Assembly (NCBI RefSeq): GCF_000426765.1
Contig: NZ_AUFZ01000017.1
Location: 124,001-188,000, forward strand
Reading direction: 5' to 3'
Length of the DNA stretch: 64,000 bases
Source of the DNA: Vibrio litoralis DSM 17657
GTDB taxonomy: Bacteria > Pseudomonadota > Gammaproteobacteria > Enterobacterales > Vibrionaceae
A program made the position numbers and the translations under genes. The notes beneath the pieces were generated by a model. The model searched no databases, was not told where the DNA came from, and worked only from the letters and a program-made list of their open reading frames with translations. Below, piece by piece: positions 34,119-43,529 of this stretch; position 1 is the first letter of the stretch; each line of letters starts with the position of its first letter.

Positions 34119-37100
34119 TTATTGTAAAGTATACTCTTCGCGGAAAGTCAGCCCCTGAACAATACGAGTAGCAATTACCTTATCACCGGCTTGTAAGGCG
34201 TCATTATCAACCGCTTCTACACTGATATTGACGTTTGTTGATGCTTTCTGCAACTCAGCAAGTAAACCAACCTCCGAGCTAATTCCCCCCAGAGTGATAG
34301 TATGATTTTCGTAATCGAACGCCACACCACTGCTGTAAATCATCCCACCGTAAACGCTGAGATCCGCAAGCATGATGTTCATCTTATTCGTCGTGAACGA
34401 CACAGGTATATTATGCACATTCGCCACTTTTAACATCACGTTTTTATCAACCGCACCAATCGTAAAGGCTTCCTCAAACGGTGCCTCAGTCGGCTCCCAA
34501 TCAGTAACACTAAGCACCTTCTCATAGTCGACGACTACCGTGTGAGTACCGATATCAAAGGTCGTTGTACCCGGGTGGTCAGTGGATGAATCACCACGTT
34601 TCATTACTACTTTATCAATGTAGTAAACCTGCTGCAGGTTAATGTCGATATCCAGTGGAGCAAAGTACATAGCAGCCCACATGGTATCGGGGTTATTGTC
34701 AGTTAGTCTATTACCACCGCTTATCGGAAGGTTGAATCCCGTGTCGGTGACTGGGCGAAGAAGCGATATGCTGCTATCAGCTACCACTGTGTAGTCACGC
34801 TTTACTCCTGATTCTGAGATCACGGTAACGTCATCACCAACTTCTACTGTGCCGACTTCAGTGTTTTTGTCCACCAATTGTACAATGGAACCAGATGGGA
34901 TCTGCATCACTCCCTTAAGTTCTTCGACTGTCGCACCATGAGGAATATTGCTGATTATACCTGTGTAGATTTGGTTTTCCTCATCATCCATAACAGCAAT
35001 AGAAATCAGAGCAGAGCTCAACGTATTTGACTCACTTGATATCCGAGTGAATTCGAAACTATCACGAACAATCTCACCCTGTGACTCGCCAATGACTTCT
35101 ACTTGGTAAGTTCCAGGAGATAAATTTAGGTTATCCCACTCAAAGACCACACGGTTACTGTTATCATCCGCGTAGAGAGTTCCCTTCTCCTGCCCATCAA
35201 TGACCAATCTTAGCTCATCAAGATTAGAATATGCCTTAATATAAGAACGTGTAGATTCTTCCTTTCGTTTGGATGAAATATGCACCATTGGCTTTTTAGA
35301 CCACGCGGCCTGATACAAGAAGAAGGAGTCTTTTTTGATATCACGATCGTAGGTCACCATTCCTTTGTCGTTGCGTCCTTTGGTATCTCCTTCGTTACGC
35401 CACGTTACTGCAAAGTCGAACATATTCCAAACGTGAGTTGCCCACAGGTAAGGACGTTCTTCTATCTGAGCCAAATAACTCTCATGATATATGGCCGCGA
35501 ACTCCTCACTATGATCTTGTGCTATCGGTTCATCTGTATGAATAAAAGGGCTAGCACCAACACCATATTCGCTGGTTCCCGTTACAATGTCTGGATTATC
35601 TTCATGGAATGAATCCATAAATTCGCCAAAATCACTCATTAAGCCAGAATACCAACCTTCGTATCGGTTCCAGGAAGTAATATCAACCGAAGATCGCAAT
35701 GAGCTCTGATTATTGTCCGACTGCATCAACGACAGTGTTGTTAAGCGGTAAGGATCTACATCTAGCTCATGGACATAATCACTGATCTGCTTCAGCACTG
35801 CTGCAGTTTTTTCACCGCCTGCATCTGTTTCACCAGGAACGGTATTACCCGCACTTACTTCATTGGCAACTCCCCAGACACCGACTGAAGGATGGTTATA
35901 GTTTTGCTTAATCATCTCTGCTGTCTGGGCCTTAGCGCTACTCAAATAAGTTGGATCAAGCGAAACCCCGTTAATCAACGGAATTTCCACCCAGTTGATG
36001 AGTCCAAGTTTATTCGAGTACTCCATTGTATCTTGGCTATGAGGATAGTGAGATAAACGGATCGTGTTAGCGCCCATTTCATAAGCTAAGTCCAGACTTC
36101 TATAGCGCTGCTCCTGAGTTGTTGCCCAACCGCTATCCAAATAGTCTTGGTGCATCGCAACACCTCTCAATGGGTAAGACTCACCGTTCAAGAAAAAACC
36201 ACGGTCCGGGTCGAAAGACATAGTACGAAGACCCAGTGGTTGCTTAACCTGGTCGAGCACTTTTCCATCTTTGATAACCTGAGCATATACACTGTATAAA
36301 TACGGGTTTTTACGTCCCTGCCAAAGTACTGGGTTTTCCATTACTAAATCATCTTCAACGATTAACTTGCCTCCATCAGCAACTGAAACCTCGAGTGATT
36401 TAGTCTGGACGGTATTTTCGTCAGCATCCTGTATGGTAACCAATACCTGGCCGCTAAACGACTGTTCCGATTTATTCGCTAGATGTATCGCTAAATGCAA
36501 ATCAGCCCTCTCCGCACTGACATTATCTTGACTAATATAAAGACCTGGACCACCAAAATCTTCGGCATCTATTGATACATCGCTTAATTCAAGTAAATTG
36601 ACATCTCGGTAAAGTCCACCCCACCAGGTAAAGTCAGCACCATTATCTAATGGCAAGAAAACGTCACGACCAAAGTTATCTTGAGTATTATCTGCACTTA
36701 AACGGTTATCAACTTGCACGACGATCTGGTTACCGCCTTCTTTGAGTTGCTGAGTTACATCCATTCGAAAAGTAGAGAAACCACCGATATGCTTACCTAC
36801 TTTAACCTCATTGACATACACTTCCGCGATCTGAGAAGCACCTTCAAATTCTAAGTAGTAGCGTTTATCCGCTTCAAGCTTCTCGATATTTAGTGTTTTT
36901 CGGTACGTCGATTCACCATAGAAATAGTCTCCGCCATTTTGACCATCATCCAAGTCCCATACGTGTGGTAAATTGACCGTTTCCCAACCACTGTCATCAA
37001 ATTCATCATCGATTGATACGTCATCAGCATAGTTCATCTGAAAACGCCAATTATCAACGATACTTGTTTCAGAGCGGGAAGAAGAGGAAAAGTCGTAACT

Positions 37101-37187
37101 AGTATTCTTATCATCATTATTATTATCATCACAAGCAGTGAGCAAAACTACTGAACTCGCAAGGACAAAAGGTAGGTATTTCATCAT
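34119..37187 (-). CDS. Secreted glycoside hydrolase family 2 lipoprotein (beta-galactosidase-like)
   Basis: A 1022-residue enzyme. ATG 37187 is used because GGAAGG lies 6 bases upstream. A lipoprotein signal ends in LLTAC, followed by an Asn/Asp linker. GH2 domains follow in order: sugar-binding jelly roll (about 45-190, with DDGQNGGDYFYGESTYRK), Ig-like (about 215-320) and TIM barrel (about 325-620). Acid/base Glu is in GVWGVANEVSAG; the nucleophile is probably the Glu in TGTSEYGVGA. KGMVTYDR and WSKKPMVHI are typical of beta-galactosidases with a DUF4982-like domain. The C-terminus adds a small repeat domain and a discoidin-like carbohydrate-binding part. Exact sugar is unknown. No transporter is adjacent. 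Confidence 0.88.
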   Translation of the reverse strand: MMKYLPFVLASSVVLLTACDDNNNDDKNTSYDFSSSSRSETSIVDNWRFQMNYADDVSIDDEFDDSGWETVNLPHVWDLDDGQNGGDYFYGESTYRKTLNIEKLEADKRYYLEFEGASQIAEVYVNEVKVGKHIGGFSTFRMDVTQQLKEGGNQIVVQVDNRLSADNTQDNFGRDVFLPLDNGADFTWWGGLYRDVNLLELSDVSIDAEDFGGPGLYISQDNVSAERADLHLAIHLANKSEQSFSGQVLVTIQDADENTVQTKSLEVSVADGGKLIVEDDLVMENPVLWQGRKNPYLYSVYAQVIKDGKVLDQVKQPLGLRTMSFDPDRGFFLNGESYPLRGVAMHQDYLDSGWATTQEQRYRSLDLAYEMGANTIRLSHYPHSQDTMEYSNKLGLINWVEIPLINGVSLDPTYLSSAKAQTAEMIKQNYNHPSVGVWGVANEVSAGNTVPGETDAGGEKTAAVLKQISDYVHELDVDPYRLTTLSLMQSDNNQSSLRSSVDITSWNRYEGWYSGLMSDFGEFMDSFHEDNPDIVTGTSEYGVGASPFIHTDEPIAQDHSEEFAAIYHESYLAQIEERPYLWATHVWNMFDFAVTWRNEGDTKGRNDKGMVTYDRDIKKDSFFLYQAAWSKKPMVHISSKRKEESTRSYIKAYSNLDELRLVIDGQEKGTLYADDNSNRVVFEWDNLNLSPGTYQVEVIGESQGEIVRDSFEFTRISSESNTLSSALISIAVMDDEENQIYTGIISNIPHGATVEELKGVMQIPSGSIVQLVDKNTEVGTVEVGDDVTVISESGVKRDYTVVADSSISLLRPVTDTGFNLPISGGNRLTDNNPDTMWAAMYFAPLDIDINLQQVYYIDKVVMKRGDSSTDHPGTTTFDIGTHTVVVDYEKVLSVTDWEPTEAPFEEAFTIGAVDKNVMLKVANVHNIPVSFTTNKMNIMLADLSVYGGMIYSSGVAFDYENHTITLGGISSEVGLLAELQKASTNVNISVEAVDNDALQAGDKVIATRIVQGLTFREEYTLQ

Positions 37188-37341
37188 TGGCATCCTTCCA
37201 AATATTCATTATTTACATAGTGGAATGGTTATAATTCACACCAACAATAAGATACAAACATAAAATTGGTTAGCCAATAAGCAACCTGATGGGATATTGA
37301 TCAACCAATATAAGAAATATTTTTACCAATATGTGAGTTTA

Positions 37342-37407
37342 ATCATAACTAAAATACTAGCTACCACGCTCACTATGCACAATAGCGCCCTCTGGGAACC
37401 CTCGACG
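37342..37407 (-). pseudogene. Remnant of an IS3-family orfB transposase
   Basis: On the minus strand a short stretch reads RRGFPEGAIVHSERGS*YFSYD. This matches the DDE-transposase motif of IS3-family OrfB (xxGxIHHSDRGSQYxS). A TAG stands where Gln (CAG) is usual. No longer frame exists on either side. The homology is short, but the HS(D/E)RGSxY signature is distinctive. Confidence 0.5.
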
Positions 37408-37409
37408 AA

Positions 37410-37547
37410 ATTACAGTGGTACAGGGATTTGGCCACCTAGTTAGAGGTAAATCATCTCATCAGTTAACAGGTGACACTATGACAAGACGTATAAGACGTA
37501 TAAGACGTATAAGACGGCTATTTAGCGCAGAATTTAAGTTAGAAAAA
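37410..37547 (+). pseudogene. Left-end remnant of an IS3-family element with start of orfA
   Basis: From ATG 37479 the frame reads MTRRI...RRLFSAEFKLE, the standard start of IS3-family OrfA proteins (TRRxFSAEFKLE). The leader before it (TTAGAGGTAAATCATC, then CAGGTGACACT) resembles the left end of vibrio IS3 elements. Homology stops after KLE at about 37547, where unrelated DNA begins. The frame then closes at 37586, giving 35 residues. Confidence 0.7.
37484..37517 (+). repeat. 9-bp in-frame tandem repeat inside the IS remnant
   Basis: Three copies of AAGACGTAT plus a partial fourth (AAGACGG). It encodes Arg-Arg-Ile repeats where intact OrfA proteins have a single TRRTRR-like stretch. It is probably slippage expansion after the element decayed. 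Confidence 0.9.
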
Positions 37548-37664
37548 ATGATCCACTTCTATGCCCGATTCAGTGCTGACAATTAATGTTGCGAATGGGT
37601 AGTCATTAATAATCTGATGTAAATGTTCAATATTGCTTTGTTGGAAAACCTTTAGCTTACGCAT
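37546..37664 (-). pseudogene. Truncated PaiB-like FMN-binding regulator, 5' end only
   Basis: From ATG 37664 (GGAA about 6 bases upstream) the minus strand encodes MRKLKVFQQSNIEHLHQI then INDYPFATLIVSTESGIEVDHF. This resembles the N-terminus of PaiB-family FMN-binding proteins (YIPKHF...LHxLIxxxPLATLVTxxxxGLxANHIPF). The frame runs into the IS3 remnant at about 37546 and stops at 37539. The other ~170 residues are missing from the far side, so the element's arrival or a later deletion removed them. Confidence 0.6.
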
Positions 37665-37820
37665 GCTATTCCATGTGTAATGTGGTTCGGTTTAGATTTA
37701 GTTAACAATACCTGAAAGTCCAAATAGCTGACAAACTTTCATCTTTTATTTTCAGAACTTACACTTAATATTACTTCGTCATCTTTTACTAAGGCATTGA
37801 TAGTTAATTTCTTAAAGCAC

Positions 37821-37845
37821 AAAAAAAGCCGCCATATTGGCAGCT
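37821..37845 (-). terminator. Intrinsic terminator of the DUF2947 gene
   Basis: On the minus strand AGCTGCC (37845-37839) pairs with GGCGGCT (37833-37827), followed by TTTTTTT. It lies 24 bases past the end of the gene at 37869. The 37665-37820 stretch beside it holds nothing else that I can identify. Confidence 0.85.
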
Positions 37846-37868
37846 TTAATCAATGAACGTTTCACCTT

Positions 37869-38345
37869 TTACTCGGTACGCTGACCTAACTTTACTTTGC
37901 CATTGGTGTTGAACCATAAGGCTTCAGAGCGTCGTCGGCCTATTAAGATCGGGCCATCATCGAAAAATAAGAAGTTTTTCCAATGCTTTTTAAATATCAC
38001 CCATTTGGTTTCGATGATGTTGTATTTTTCGTAGCAGAAGTAGACCGTTACGTCATCTTGCCAATCGATATGATCGAGAATTGCTTGAGGCAGCTCAGGT
38101 TCTTCGGCATCCCAAGCGGCGGACCAATCAATTTCATCAGACCAATTACTTGCTTTGCTTGGCCAGTCACCAGAGCTTAAACGGTCGGCATCTGGGCTTT
38201 GTTTGCTGATATTTTCAATCCATAACTGCGCAGCACGTTGCTGAGAAATTGGTGTGATATGCACCAAATCGCCTTCTGGCACAGGAAGAGATTGATGAGT
38301 GAAAATCCATTTTCTTTGGTATTGTTCCAAAGGGGTATACGACAT
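37869..38345 (-). CDS. DUF2947 family protein
   Basis: A 158-residue soluble protein that I recognise as DUF2947, a family found mainly in vibrios. Typical phrases are MSYTPLEQYQRKWIFTHQSLP at the start, WQDDVTVYFCYEKYNIIETKW in the middle and KNFLFFDDGPILIGRRR near the end. It is rich in Trp and acidic residues and has no signal or membrane segment. Function unknown. It follows the HD hydrolase gene by 23 bases on the same strand, which suggests one operon. Confidence 0.8.
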   Translation of the reverse strand: MSYTPLEQYQRKWIFTHQSLPVPEGDLVHITPISQQRAAQLWIENISKQSPDADRLSSGDWPSKASNWSDEIDWSAAWDAEEPELPQAILDHIDWQDDVTVYFCYEKYNIIETKWVIFKKHWKNFLFFDDGPILIGRRRSEALWFNTNGKVKLGQRTE

Positions 38346-38368
38346 AGTAACTCGCTTTGTTTAATTTT

Positions 38369-38959
38369 TTATTGGTCTTTCAACCAGCCATTCTTTACTG
38401 CTTCAGCGACGATCTGCTGTGCTTTTTGCCACAATGCTTCTGAACCATATTCAATTTTTGCATTAACGGTTAGCGCTTGGGTTTTGGTTACGCCATGTTC
38501 CATCCAGCTTTGACCATTATTATAGTAGTTCAGTAGCATTGGGATTAAACGATCGAGCGCTTTAGCAAACTTCGCTTCTGGGCTTTGTGCTTGTTCAAAC
38601 TCTTGCCAGATAGCCATCAACTCTGCGCCCTGTTCGTCAGGCAACATACCAAACAATCGCTGAGCAGCCTTTAATTCATTTTCTTCTTGTACTTGTGATG
38701 CTGCAGTGTCGTACACAAACGTATCACCAGCATCAATTTCCACAATATCGTGCAGCAACAGCATTTTAACGACTTTGGTAATATCTACTGGCTCATTGGC
38801 ATGTTCTTCCATCAACAATGCCATCATTGCAACATGCCAACTATGTTCTGCAGTATTTTCTAACCGCCCTTCTGCCGCTTTTATCCGAGTACGGCGTAGC
38901 ACAGTTTTCAGCTTGTCGAGCTCCATTAATAATGCGAGTTGTTTATTAAGTCGTTCCAC
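38369..38959 (-). CDS. HD-domain hydrolase (5'-deoxynucleotidase/HDDC2-like)
   Basis: A 196-residue HD-superfamily phosphohydrolase. Metal ligands are seen as the histidine in ENTAEHSWHVAMMA (about 36-49), HD in LLLHDIVEIDAGD (about 67-79), and a later Asp in FAKALDRLIPML. The pattern fits the YfbR/HDDC2 class, which removes phosphate from deoxynucleoside 5'-monophosphates. It lies 9 bases after tyrR and just before DUF2947, so all three probably share a transcript. The nucleotide role is inferred from the family. Confidence 0.8.
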   Translation of the reverse strand: MERLNKQLALLMELDKLKTVLRRTRIKAAEGRLENTAEHSWHVAMMALLMEEHANEPVDITKVVKMLLLHDIVEIDAGDTFVYDTAASQVQEENELKAAQRLFGMLPDEQGAELMAIWQEFEQAQSPEAKFAKALDRLIPMLLNYYNNGQSWMEHGVTKTQALTVNAKIEYGSEALWQKAQQIVAEAVKNGWLKDQ

Positions 38960-38968
38960 TATTTACCC

Positions 38969-40591
38969 CTATGATTTTCGAATGCCATAATCACGTAATT
39001 TATTTGCAATTGAGGTATGCGACACTTCCAAGCGTTTTGCTAACTTGCGACTGGATGGGAATGATTGGTATAAACGCTCTAATATTTGCGATTCATGTTT
39101 ACGCATCATTTCATCAAGTGAACCATCTAGCGTAAAGCTCTCCGATTGTGTTTCAAATGCGGAACGGCTTGCTTGCAGTGTTGGCAGTTGAAAGTGCTCA
39201 AACTTCAATACATCATCATCAAGTTGGGTCATTGCGCGCAGCACTGAGTTTTCTAGCTGACGAATATTGCCCGGCCAAGGATATAGCGTTAGCTGCTCGA
39301 TGAGTTGCTCATCATAACTAGGCACTTTTAAACCAAGTTGCTGAGCATATTTGGCGACAAACATATCTACCAGCGGCAATACATCACTACTACGCTCACG
39401 TAAAGATGGAATGCTTAAATTCAATACGTTTAAACGGTAGTACAAATCTTCACGAAATGAGCCGGATTGGGTGAGTTGTGATAATGTTTGTTTGGTTGAA
39501 GCAATTACACGAACATCGACGTGCATTTCATTTTCTTCACCTACTCGACGGAATGAACCATCTTGCAAGAAGCGCAGGAGTTTGATCTGTAGATGTGGGC
39601 TCATCTCGCCTATTTCATCAAGAAAAACCGTGCCTTTATCGGCTTGTTCAAAAATACCTTTATGACCAATGTCGTTATTAAACGCGCCCGGTGCATTACC
39701 AAACAATTCGGTTTCTGCCGCATCATCAGGCATAGAAGCACAGCTAAGCACTAAGAATGGTTCATTGGAGCGATGAGAGCGGTTATGACAAGCACGAGCC
39801 AGCATTTCTTTACCAGTACCAGTCTCACCTTCAATCAATAACGGTTGATCTAACATGGCTAGTTTTTTCGCTTGAGACACCAAGCGTTGATGGTGATTCG
39901 ATACACCAACAAAATGCTCAAAGCCTAATGGGTTGTAATCTGGTACAGCCGTTAGTTTCGTTTCTGAATGCACAATAGGTTTTAGCATGATCACAGCACT
40001 GGCAAGAATCGCTTCACCCGAATCACTGTGGATCATTACTGGCATCACATCCATTAGATAGTTTAAGCCTTCAATGGTGATCTTATCGCGATAGCGCAGT
40101 AAACCTTCATCAAACTTATCTTGCTTAGGTTTTACTTCTCCGCTGGCTAATGCTTTAAACCAAGGCGCAGATTTTAGTTTCGGGATGTAGTGAAAAATAC
40201 TGTATGTCTGGATTTCTTGGACGGTCACTTTAAACAACGCCAGCGCGCAGAAGTTCGCCATTTCAATATCCCCTTTCAGGTTTATCGAAATGACCGGATC
40301 AGGCAGTGTATCTAGAATCGCGTTTAGCTCTGTGCTCTCGCGTTCACTTGGCATAAATGGAATTTTTCGAACATCAGTTACGCCTTCGATTTGACGAATT
40401 TGCGCCATCAAACCACTAAAAGTTCCAAACTCAACATCGGGACAATTTAAGTAGATGATCCCGGGATCGCCGACGTGAATGCCTCGAGTACTTAACTCAA
40501 TGCCACGTAGGTCGATATTTTTAGAAACTAGGATATCTAGCAGTTCACGAGTAAGACCAAGACGGTCTTGGCAAAGGACTTCTAAACGCAC
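38969..40591 (-). CDS. tyrR: Transcriptional regulator TyrR
   Basis: A 540-residue TyrR (E. coli 513). The N-terminal ACT domain (MRLEVLCQDRLGLTRELLDIL) senses aromatic amino acids and is followed by a PAS domain (about 80-190). The central AAA+ domain (about 230-460) has Walker A GETGTGKE and Walker B FLDEIGE. As in other TyrR proteins the sigma-54 contact loop GAFTGA is not intact (GNAPGAFNND). The C-terminal helix-turn-helix is SSRKLAKRLEVSHTSIANKLRDYGI. It represses or activates genes for aromatic amino acid synthesis and transport. The ycjX-ycjF-tyrR order is conserved from E. coli. Confidence 0.95.
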   Translation of the reverse strand: MRLEVLCQDRLGLTRELLDILVSKNIDLRGIELSTRGIHVGDPGIIYLNCPDVEFGTFSGLMAQIRQIEGVTDVRKIPFMPSERESTELNAILDTLPDPVISINLKGDIEMANFCALALFKVTVQEIQTYSIFHYIPKLKSAPWFKALASGEVKPKQDKFDEGLLRYRDKITIEGLNYLMDVMPVMIHSDSGEAILASAVIMLKPIVHSETKLTAVPDYNPLGFEHFVGVSNHHQRLVSQAKKLAMLDQPLLIEGETGTGKEMLARACHNRSHRSNEPFLVLSCASMPDDAAETELFGNAPGAFNNDIGHKGIFEQADKGTVFLDEIGEMSPHLQIKLLRFLQDGSFRRVGEENEMHVDVRVIASTKQTLSQLTQSGSFREDLYYRLNVLNLSIPSLRERSSDVLPLVDMFVAKYAQQLGLKVPSYDEQLIEQLTLYPWPGNIRQLENSVLRAMTQLDDDVLKFEHFQLPTLQASRSAFETQSESFTLDGSLDEMMRKHESQILERLYQSFPSSRKLAKRLEVSHTSIANKLRDYGIRKS

Positions 40592-40771
40592 GGTTCTATT
40601 CCTGAAGAGGTGTCACGAAAAGTTGACAGTAGTTTGTTGTATGAGAGGAGTTTCGTCAAGGAACTTAGTTAACAATTACTTATTACGGGTTTGTGCTCAC
40701 AGACTTCAGTCAATCTATGAACACAAACTCGATGTATCAACGGATCTTAGAGGCTTATACGTAAACGATCT

Positions 40772-41920
40772 TTATTTTTTCTCTTCTGATTTCCCTATCA
40801 CTCGCCCAACCACAAGCTTACGAATCTCACTCAAGCGAACTGCTTTATCTTTTCTCCACGGCAATGGGCGAAGTAACGCCATCGCTTTTATCCCTAGGCG
40901 CCCAGTGAGAAGGCCAACGCCAATGCCTTGCGCGGCACGGGTTGAGATCTTGCCGGCAACGCTTAACGACATCATGTTAGTACCAACATCCACCGCCAAT
41001 TCACTTGCACCTGCGGCAGCCATGTTAATGAAAACGAGTTTAAGCAAGCGAATACGAGACCAGTAACCAAGTTCAACCCCGTAGATTTTGCCTAGCTCAT
41101 CAATCATTTTAAAGTTACGCCAAGCGACCAGTAGCATGTCGGCTATCGCAAGTGGACTCAACGCCACCAACACCGCAGATTCGGTTGAATAACTAGCAAC
41201 GACTTTTTTTGCCTGCTTGTCTTGCAGCGCAACCACCATGTCATCATAGAGCTCAATCACATCGGCATCGTTATGGTTATCGTTCACCGTTTTAGTCCAA
41301 CGGTCATAACCAGCATGTTCAAGCGTCACGCCTGCTTGCGAAGCAAGATCATCACAAAATGGCTTGGCGCTACCGGTTTTATGAGAATGAATTAAATCCA
41401 TGGCCAATTCTTGGCTACTCAGTTGTTTACGTAGCCTACGTAGTTTCCATAACTCTTTAACCGTAGCCCCTATACCAAGTGAAGCTAAGGCCGCGATAAA
41501 GCCTGTCCAGCCAAGCGTTAGCCAATCCGATTGTTGGTAGGCTTGCAGAACATTATGCACGCTTTGCCAGCCGACTAAGCCGGTAAAAGCAAGCACACCA
41601 CCTGTCACTAACCAGCGTTTTTTCGAGCGAGGACGAATGATATTGACCATTTCATCTTCTATTCTCGTCTCTTCACCCACATCTAACTGAGCTTGAGACA
41701 TAGGCACAAATTCAGTGGCGTCATCAAACTTCACTTTTGCGCCCATTTTCTGGTAGGCCCGCTGTTGGTCAGCCGATTGCTGGTAAGCAGGATCTGAATT
41801 TAACGCATCCAATGTTTCTTGTTGGTCGTCTAGTTTTGAATCGGAAGACTTAGCTTTACCTTGCTGTGCTTCACTCTCTTTATCGCTATTGAAGATAATT
41901 TTGTGTTTATAATCGCTCAT
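40772..41920 (-). CDS. ycjF: YcjF family inner-membrane protein (DUF697)
   Basis: A 382-residue protein. A long hydrophilic N-terminus (about 1-95) is followed by two membrane segments (about 100-155) and a DUF697 region (about 235-360) with AVLVALSPLAIADMLLVAWRNFKMIDELGKIYG. It overlaps the end of ycjX by 4 bases (ATGA), so translation is coupled. In E. coli ycjX and ycjF belong to the phage-shock (Psp) regulon. No pspABC is nearby here, so that link cannot be confirmed. Confidence 0.92.
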   Translation of the reverse strand: MSDYKHKIIFNSDKESEAQQGKAKSSDSKLDDQQETLDALNSDPAYQQSADQQRAYQKMGAKVKFDDATEFVPMSQAQLDVGEETRIEDEMVNIIRPRSKKRWLVTGGVLAFTGLVGWQSVHNVLQAYQQSDWLTLGWTGFIAALASLGIGATVKELWKLRRLRKQLSSQELAMDLIHSHKTGSAKPFCDDLASQAGVTLEHAGYDRWTKTVNDNHNDADVIELYDDMVVALQDKQAKKVVASYSTESAVLVALSPLAIADMLLVAWRNFKMIDELGKIYGVELGYWSRIRLLKLVFINMAAAGASELAVDVGTNMMSLSVAGKISTRAAQGIGVGLLTGRLGIKAMALLRPLPWRKDKAVRLSEIRKLVVGRVIGKSEEKK

Positions 41921-43326
41921 CGTAATTTATCCCCTAACAAGAACTGCAACACCTTATCCATACGAATATGCGGTAATGCTTGGTCATGAGGTATTTTTAA
42001 TGGCCTAAATTCATAGAACTCGAAGCCATTGCCCTGCCAGTAGTCTTTTTGTGGTAGTTTTGGCGGTACTTCACCGGGAAATAAGGTCAGCGTTTCTTCT
42101 TCCAATGTAGTGCCTTTAACCGCTTGGAAGGTCTTATCACCAGACGAAGCATAGCCAGGCATAGTGGCTTGAATTGAAGCAAGGCTGACACATTCCATGT
42201 CGATGCCTTCATAAGACACATGCTGCCATGCTTCATGTACCAGTTGTTGCAACAAAGACACCATATTGACATGTTGATCTGGCGTCACATGATCGGCTTT
42301 GGTGGCTGCAAACATTACTTTATCTATGTTGGCGGAGAACAAACGCTTTAATATCGAGTTGCGACCATATTTAAAACTTTGCATCAATTGGCTGATGGCT
42401 CCACTCATGTCCATGAAAGAATCATATCCAGAGTTTAGAGGCTGCAAGCAATCCACCAGCACGATTTGTCGATCAAACGAAGCAAAGTGCTCTTGATAGA
42501 AGCTCTTCACGATTTTCTTTTTGTATTCGTTAAAACGAGATCGCAGCATGGCATAAGCTGAATTTCGTTTAATTTCTTTTAGTGGTTTGCCATGTTCATC
42601 CATTTCCAGTTCAACTGGGAAAAATTGCAGTACTGGTGCGCCAACCAGTTCTCCGGGAAGAACAAAACGACCCGGTTGAACCCAATGAAGTCCTGCATCC
42701 TTACAAGCATGCAAATAGTCAGTATAAGATCTGGCTAGTTCAGCAACACGGTTTTCATTGGCGGTTGCAAGACTATCGAAATGATTTAACTTCAATAGCC
42801 ATTCTTTCGCCAGTTTCGAACGTAATTCACTCCCCGCTTTCTCGCCTCTTAAAAGCTCAAGCTGACTTTGTGACCATTGCTCAAAGCTCATATCCAATAA
42901 CGGAAGATCGAGTAGCCATTCGCCAGGATAATCGACAATATCAAGATACAACGTTGAAGTACTTTTAAGTAAACGTCGCGCGCCCTTTTTTGGTTTAAAG
43001 CGAATCGCTAGACGAATTTCACTCACATCACGAGTAGGAACCGGCCATTTAGGTGGTGTTGAATGCAGTTGTTCAATAGCAAGATCGTAGTCAAATCTTG
43101 GCACCATTAAATTAGTTTGAGGAATACGTTTAGCACCGAGCAATTGTTTATTACGACTCGGTTCAAACAACGGCAGATTATCTTGAGTTGAGCTATTTAA
43201 AAGTTGGTTAACCAATGAAGTGATAAAGGCGGTTTTACCTGCGCGAGAAAGACCTGTCACCGCGAGGCGCAAGTGTCGGTCTAAGCTACGTTTAACTAAA
43301 TCATTTACTTCTTGTTTGATTTTCAT
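41917..43326 (-). CDS. ycjX: YcjX family GTP-binding protein (DUF463)
   Basis: A 469-residue P-loop NTPase. Walker A is GLSRAGKTAF (about 26-35); the switch region DIVDYPGEWLLDLP (about 129-142) and AATKADHVTPD (about 340-350) supply the Walker B-like and base-recognition motifs. The family binds GTP and has been linked to stress at the cell envelope. It is the first gene of the ycjX-ycjF pair, upstream of tyrR as in E. coli. Confidence 0.93.
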   Translation of the reverse strand: MKIKQEVNDLVKRSLDRHLRLAVTGLSRAGKTAFITSLVNQLLNSSTQDNLPLFEPSRNKQLLGAKRIPQTNLMVPRFDYDLAIEQLHSTPPKWPVPTRDVSEIRLAIRFKPKKGARRLLKSTSTLYLDIVDYPGEWLLDLPLLDMSFEQWSQSQLELLRGEKAGSELRSKLAKEWLLKLNHFDSLATANENRVAELARSYTDYLHACKDAGLHWVQPGRFVLPGELVGAPVLQFFPVELEMDEHGKPLKEIKRNSAYAMLRSRFNEYKKKIVKSFYQEHFASFDRQIVLVDCLQPLNSGYDSFMDMSGAISQLMQSFKYGRNSILKRLFSANIDKVMFAATKADHVTPDQHVNMVSLLQQLVHEAWQHVSYEGIDMECVSLASIQATMPGYASSGDKTFQAVKGTTLEEETLTLFPGEVPPKLPQKDYWQGNGFEFYEFRPLKIPHDQALPHIRMDKVLQFLLGDKLR

Positions 43327-43460
43327 TCACCACTCCACATACCAAAGTATGATTAAATCATATCATATTTCGTTAAAATCAATATCTTCAGCCGCTTACA
43401 TTGACTTCATCTTAACCAAAAACCAAATGTACTAAATAAAGTACCAAAAGCAAATGTACG

Positions 43461-43498
43461 AAAAACAAAGGCCCGTATTTTATCAATACGAGCCTTTG
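43461..43498 (-). terminator. Intrinsic terminator of the small membrane protein gene
   Basis: A stem CAAAGGC-C-CGTATT/AATACG-A-GCCTTTG (43466-43479, 43485-43498) with one internal mismatch. Five A at 43461-43465 form the U-tract for the minus-strand transcript. It insulates ycjX from the gene at 43530. Confidence 0.85.
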
Positions 43499-43529
43499 CG
43501 TTATTAAATCAAATTTTAGCTGAAGTGAA

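Noticed and set aside
40479..41066. A 195-codon open frame antisense to tyrR and ycjF
   Set aside because: It overlaps two well-supported genes on the other strand, has no family features, and is Arg/Ser/Pro-rich like a typical shadow frame.
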